A stretch of 64,000 nucleotides of DNA from Steromphala cineraria (Eukaryota > Mollusca > Gastropoda > Trochida > Trochidae): assembly GCA_916613615.1 (NCBI GenBank), contig OU744731.1, positions 14,328,726-14,392,725 of the forward strand. The letters are read 5' to 3'. The notes under the pieces were generated by a model. That model was given only the letters and a program-made list of their open reading frames with translations, did no database searches and was not told where the DNA came from. This document shows, piece by piece, positions 61,956 to 64,000 of this stretch (positions within the stretch are counted from its first letter, which is position 1; each line of letters begins with the position of its first letter). Position numbers and translations under genes: made by a program.

Positions 61956-64000
61956 CTGAGTATGACTAGAAAAGTTAATAAATGATTGTCGGTGACATAT
62001 CTCGATTTACCAATGAAAATTCACAATGGTATCTGTCACTAGAGAAATCCTATGATAAAACGACACGCTCATGACATAATGCTGTTGCTTTAACGACAGG
62101 CATTTTCTGGAGTTGATTCAATGTAAATGCATTGCGCCACCCGTGATAATATCTTCATCGAAGAGAAGACCACAGTTTTTCTCGAGAAAAGACCAATAGC
62201 CTTTGGTTATTCATTGTGGTCATCCTAATATTGCGAGTTAAATGCAGCCATCGTGGCTACTGTAAATGCAATGGACGTGATTATTCTGTTCTGTGTCTTA
62301 TAAAGTCAAATATGAAAAGTACCCTGATGTCATTTATGCAGAGATATCTTTAAAAATATCAAATAATTGAAGCTTTTCACCATTTCGCGCTTTTGTTCTT
62401 TAACAGTTATTGCACGGTGTATCTTAAAATAAACACAGCCTTTGAACAGCTCCTGAACATTATTACTATTGAGATACTAATTACATGGAGGTGTTTCTTT
62501 ATTTTGAAAGTACGTAATGACATTTTGCCTTCTGCACTAGTTATTCATGTGATTAAAATTGGTAGAGACAATCAAATCCATATATATAAAGAGTGTCAAG
62601 ATTTATCAAGTTGGAAACATTTTAAAACATGTTGTGCTGCAATGCAAACATTTTTAACCCTTCTTCAATGAATTTAGGTTCATTTATATATATTATATAT
62701 AGCACATTGTTTCTTCGTGCCATGCCTTTGAAAACCTGAATCATTATATACATCAGGGTAAGACCAACCACCGAGTTATGTTTTTGACGGTACATGTAGT
62801 CCAGTAAACAAGATTTAAAAAAAATGAAATGCCATGAAATAAAAGATGGTTGAATCTCCAAAAGTAGATATGCTACATGATGCCAGCTTCACCAAGCTGT
62901 CGAAATACGTAATGATCCTTAGTTGTGCTTTTGAGTGATGCAAACTTGGTTACCTCATCGTAAGTAGTTTAATTCGGACGGACGGAACCCACCTTTCACT
63001 TCGTGGCGTGGTTGATAACATCGACACTGAAAACAGCTCTAAAACTGTACTGTATAACTTTATACATTGTACATCAATTGACTTAATAGATAACTAAATA
63101 AGTGTGCCTCCCTAAGATAAATAATTAGATTCAAAATGTCGGGCACTTGAGTCAACAAAAATATTTTAACTCCGGTACCGTCAAAAACAAGATTTGCGAT
63201 TTCACTTCTATCCTGCCTGATGCATGTTTAACAATTATGATTTTCAGTTTAAAGAAACCCAGAATGACTTGTATGCACTAACTTCAAGTTTTTTAGTTTC
63301 CTTAAATCATTGAAGAAGATATATACCAGGCGAGTATGAACCACAGCAACATTATCATCCCATTAATAATTAAATCCTCGAGAATCCCGGTTTTATTACG
63401 CTGTTCAGGGGTGTAAATCTTGTAAGAAGAAATCGTTAAGACACAAATCCCCTAAGTTCTCATTTGATGGCCTAAATCTGATGAACTGTTAAGATAGTCC
63501 TGAGATAGAATTTAAACACTGTCAACAGTCAATGTAATGATACTGCAATCAGTCATATCAACATTTTTAATAATCTCATGAGCAAAATAACCCTCCAATC
63601 TCTCGTAAAAGACATTCCAAAACGAAACTGTTTTTTAAAAAACAAATGTAAAAAGGTTTGATTTGAAAACTTATTTTGTCTTCTTACGACTTGAAGAAAC
63701 CCTCTTTATAGATATTTATAAACCTCCAGTGACGTCACTCTATTGTTCTATTAGGTTCTTCTTTTACCGGATAAACCTCTTTTCCGGGCATTCTCCAAGA
63801 ATGCCCAGGGCTTTCTCTAGGACATCCCGGGGCTTACTGTAGAATTTATCGGAAATTTATTTTGATTTGGATTATACACGTTTTGAAATACTTTGCTTCA
63901 AAGTCTTTCTTCGAATACATACCATCACAAAATATCACAATTTTGACAAATCACAAATATAATGTTTGCATGCCTGGTTTCGAACTCTGCACCACTCGCT
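61956..64000. other. Non-coding stretch at the window end
   Basis: No gene was recognised. A 9-bp hairpin, GGGCATTCT-CCA-AGAATGCCC, lies near 63787-63807. The last bases (TGGTTTCGAACTCTGCACC) vaguely resemble a tRNA T-arm, but the window ends before this can be judged. Confidence 0.5.

Overview
The window looks like nuclear DNA of a marine lophotrochozoan animal, most likely a bivalve mollusc. It is AT-rich and gene-poor, has no bacterial-style operons, and is crowded with short degenerate interspersed elements. Its one clear gene is a neuropeptide F/Y-type receptor with protostome-style motifs. Species cannot be fixed from sequence alone.

Only one intact host gene is well supported: a single-exon coding region at 46126-47433 (+) for a 435-residue rhodopsin-class GPCR of the neuropeptide F/Y receptor family. 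Its exon appears to begin at a splice acceptor near 45834, and the 5' leader carries three short upstream ORFs. A candidate (unproven) non-coding upstream exon or promoter lies at about 19270-19654. It has an RFX X-box next to a CCAAT box and ends in a good splice donor.

The rest is mobile and repetitive DNA. At 5.3-11.4 kb there is a tRNA-like fragment, a poly-G run, a strong hairpin, two copies of a roughly 0.7-0.8 kb interspersed element (family A) and a direct duplication. Four copies of a 290-340 bp MITE occur at 9.4, 16.9, 18.5 and 61.7 kb; three keep 9-bp target duplications, which points to Mutator-like mobilisation. At 14.8-15.3 kb is family C, with terminal inverted repeats and two internal repeats. 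At 23.5-26.5 kb a decayed LINE piece is joined to an inverted repeat and two degenerate tandem arrays. At 27.1-29.1 kb a cluster of CRE-like sites precedes a 1.46 kb element with 27-bp terminal inverted repeats and eight TTCCGTACAC-type motifs, followed by a 148-bp imperfect hairpin. At 35.6-36.1 kb is a dead Tc1-like transposase. Family D copies occur at 36.35-37.16 kb and, inverted, at 58.5-59.4 kb; the second contains an exact 167-bp tandem repeat. At 38.6-40.1 kb two unrelated tandem arrays (about 134 bp and 210 bp periods) are adjacent.

Downstream of the receptor are three non-LTR retrotransposon 3' ends: 50.9-51.44 kb, split by a pogo-like MITE; 53.43-54.50 kb, flanked by a perfect 146-bp duplication; and 55.33-55.57 kb, with a (TTA)n tail. 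A second Tc1 fragment lies at 60.2-60.45 kb. The elements are mostly 5'-truncated or internally deleted, so transposition here is probably over except for the visibly young LINE insertion at 53.4 kb.
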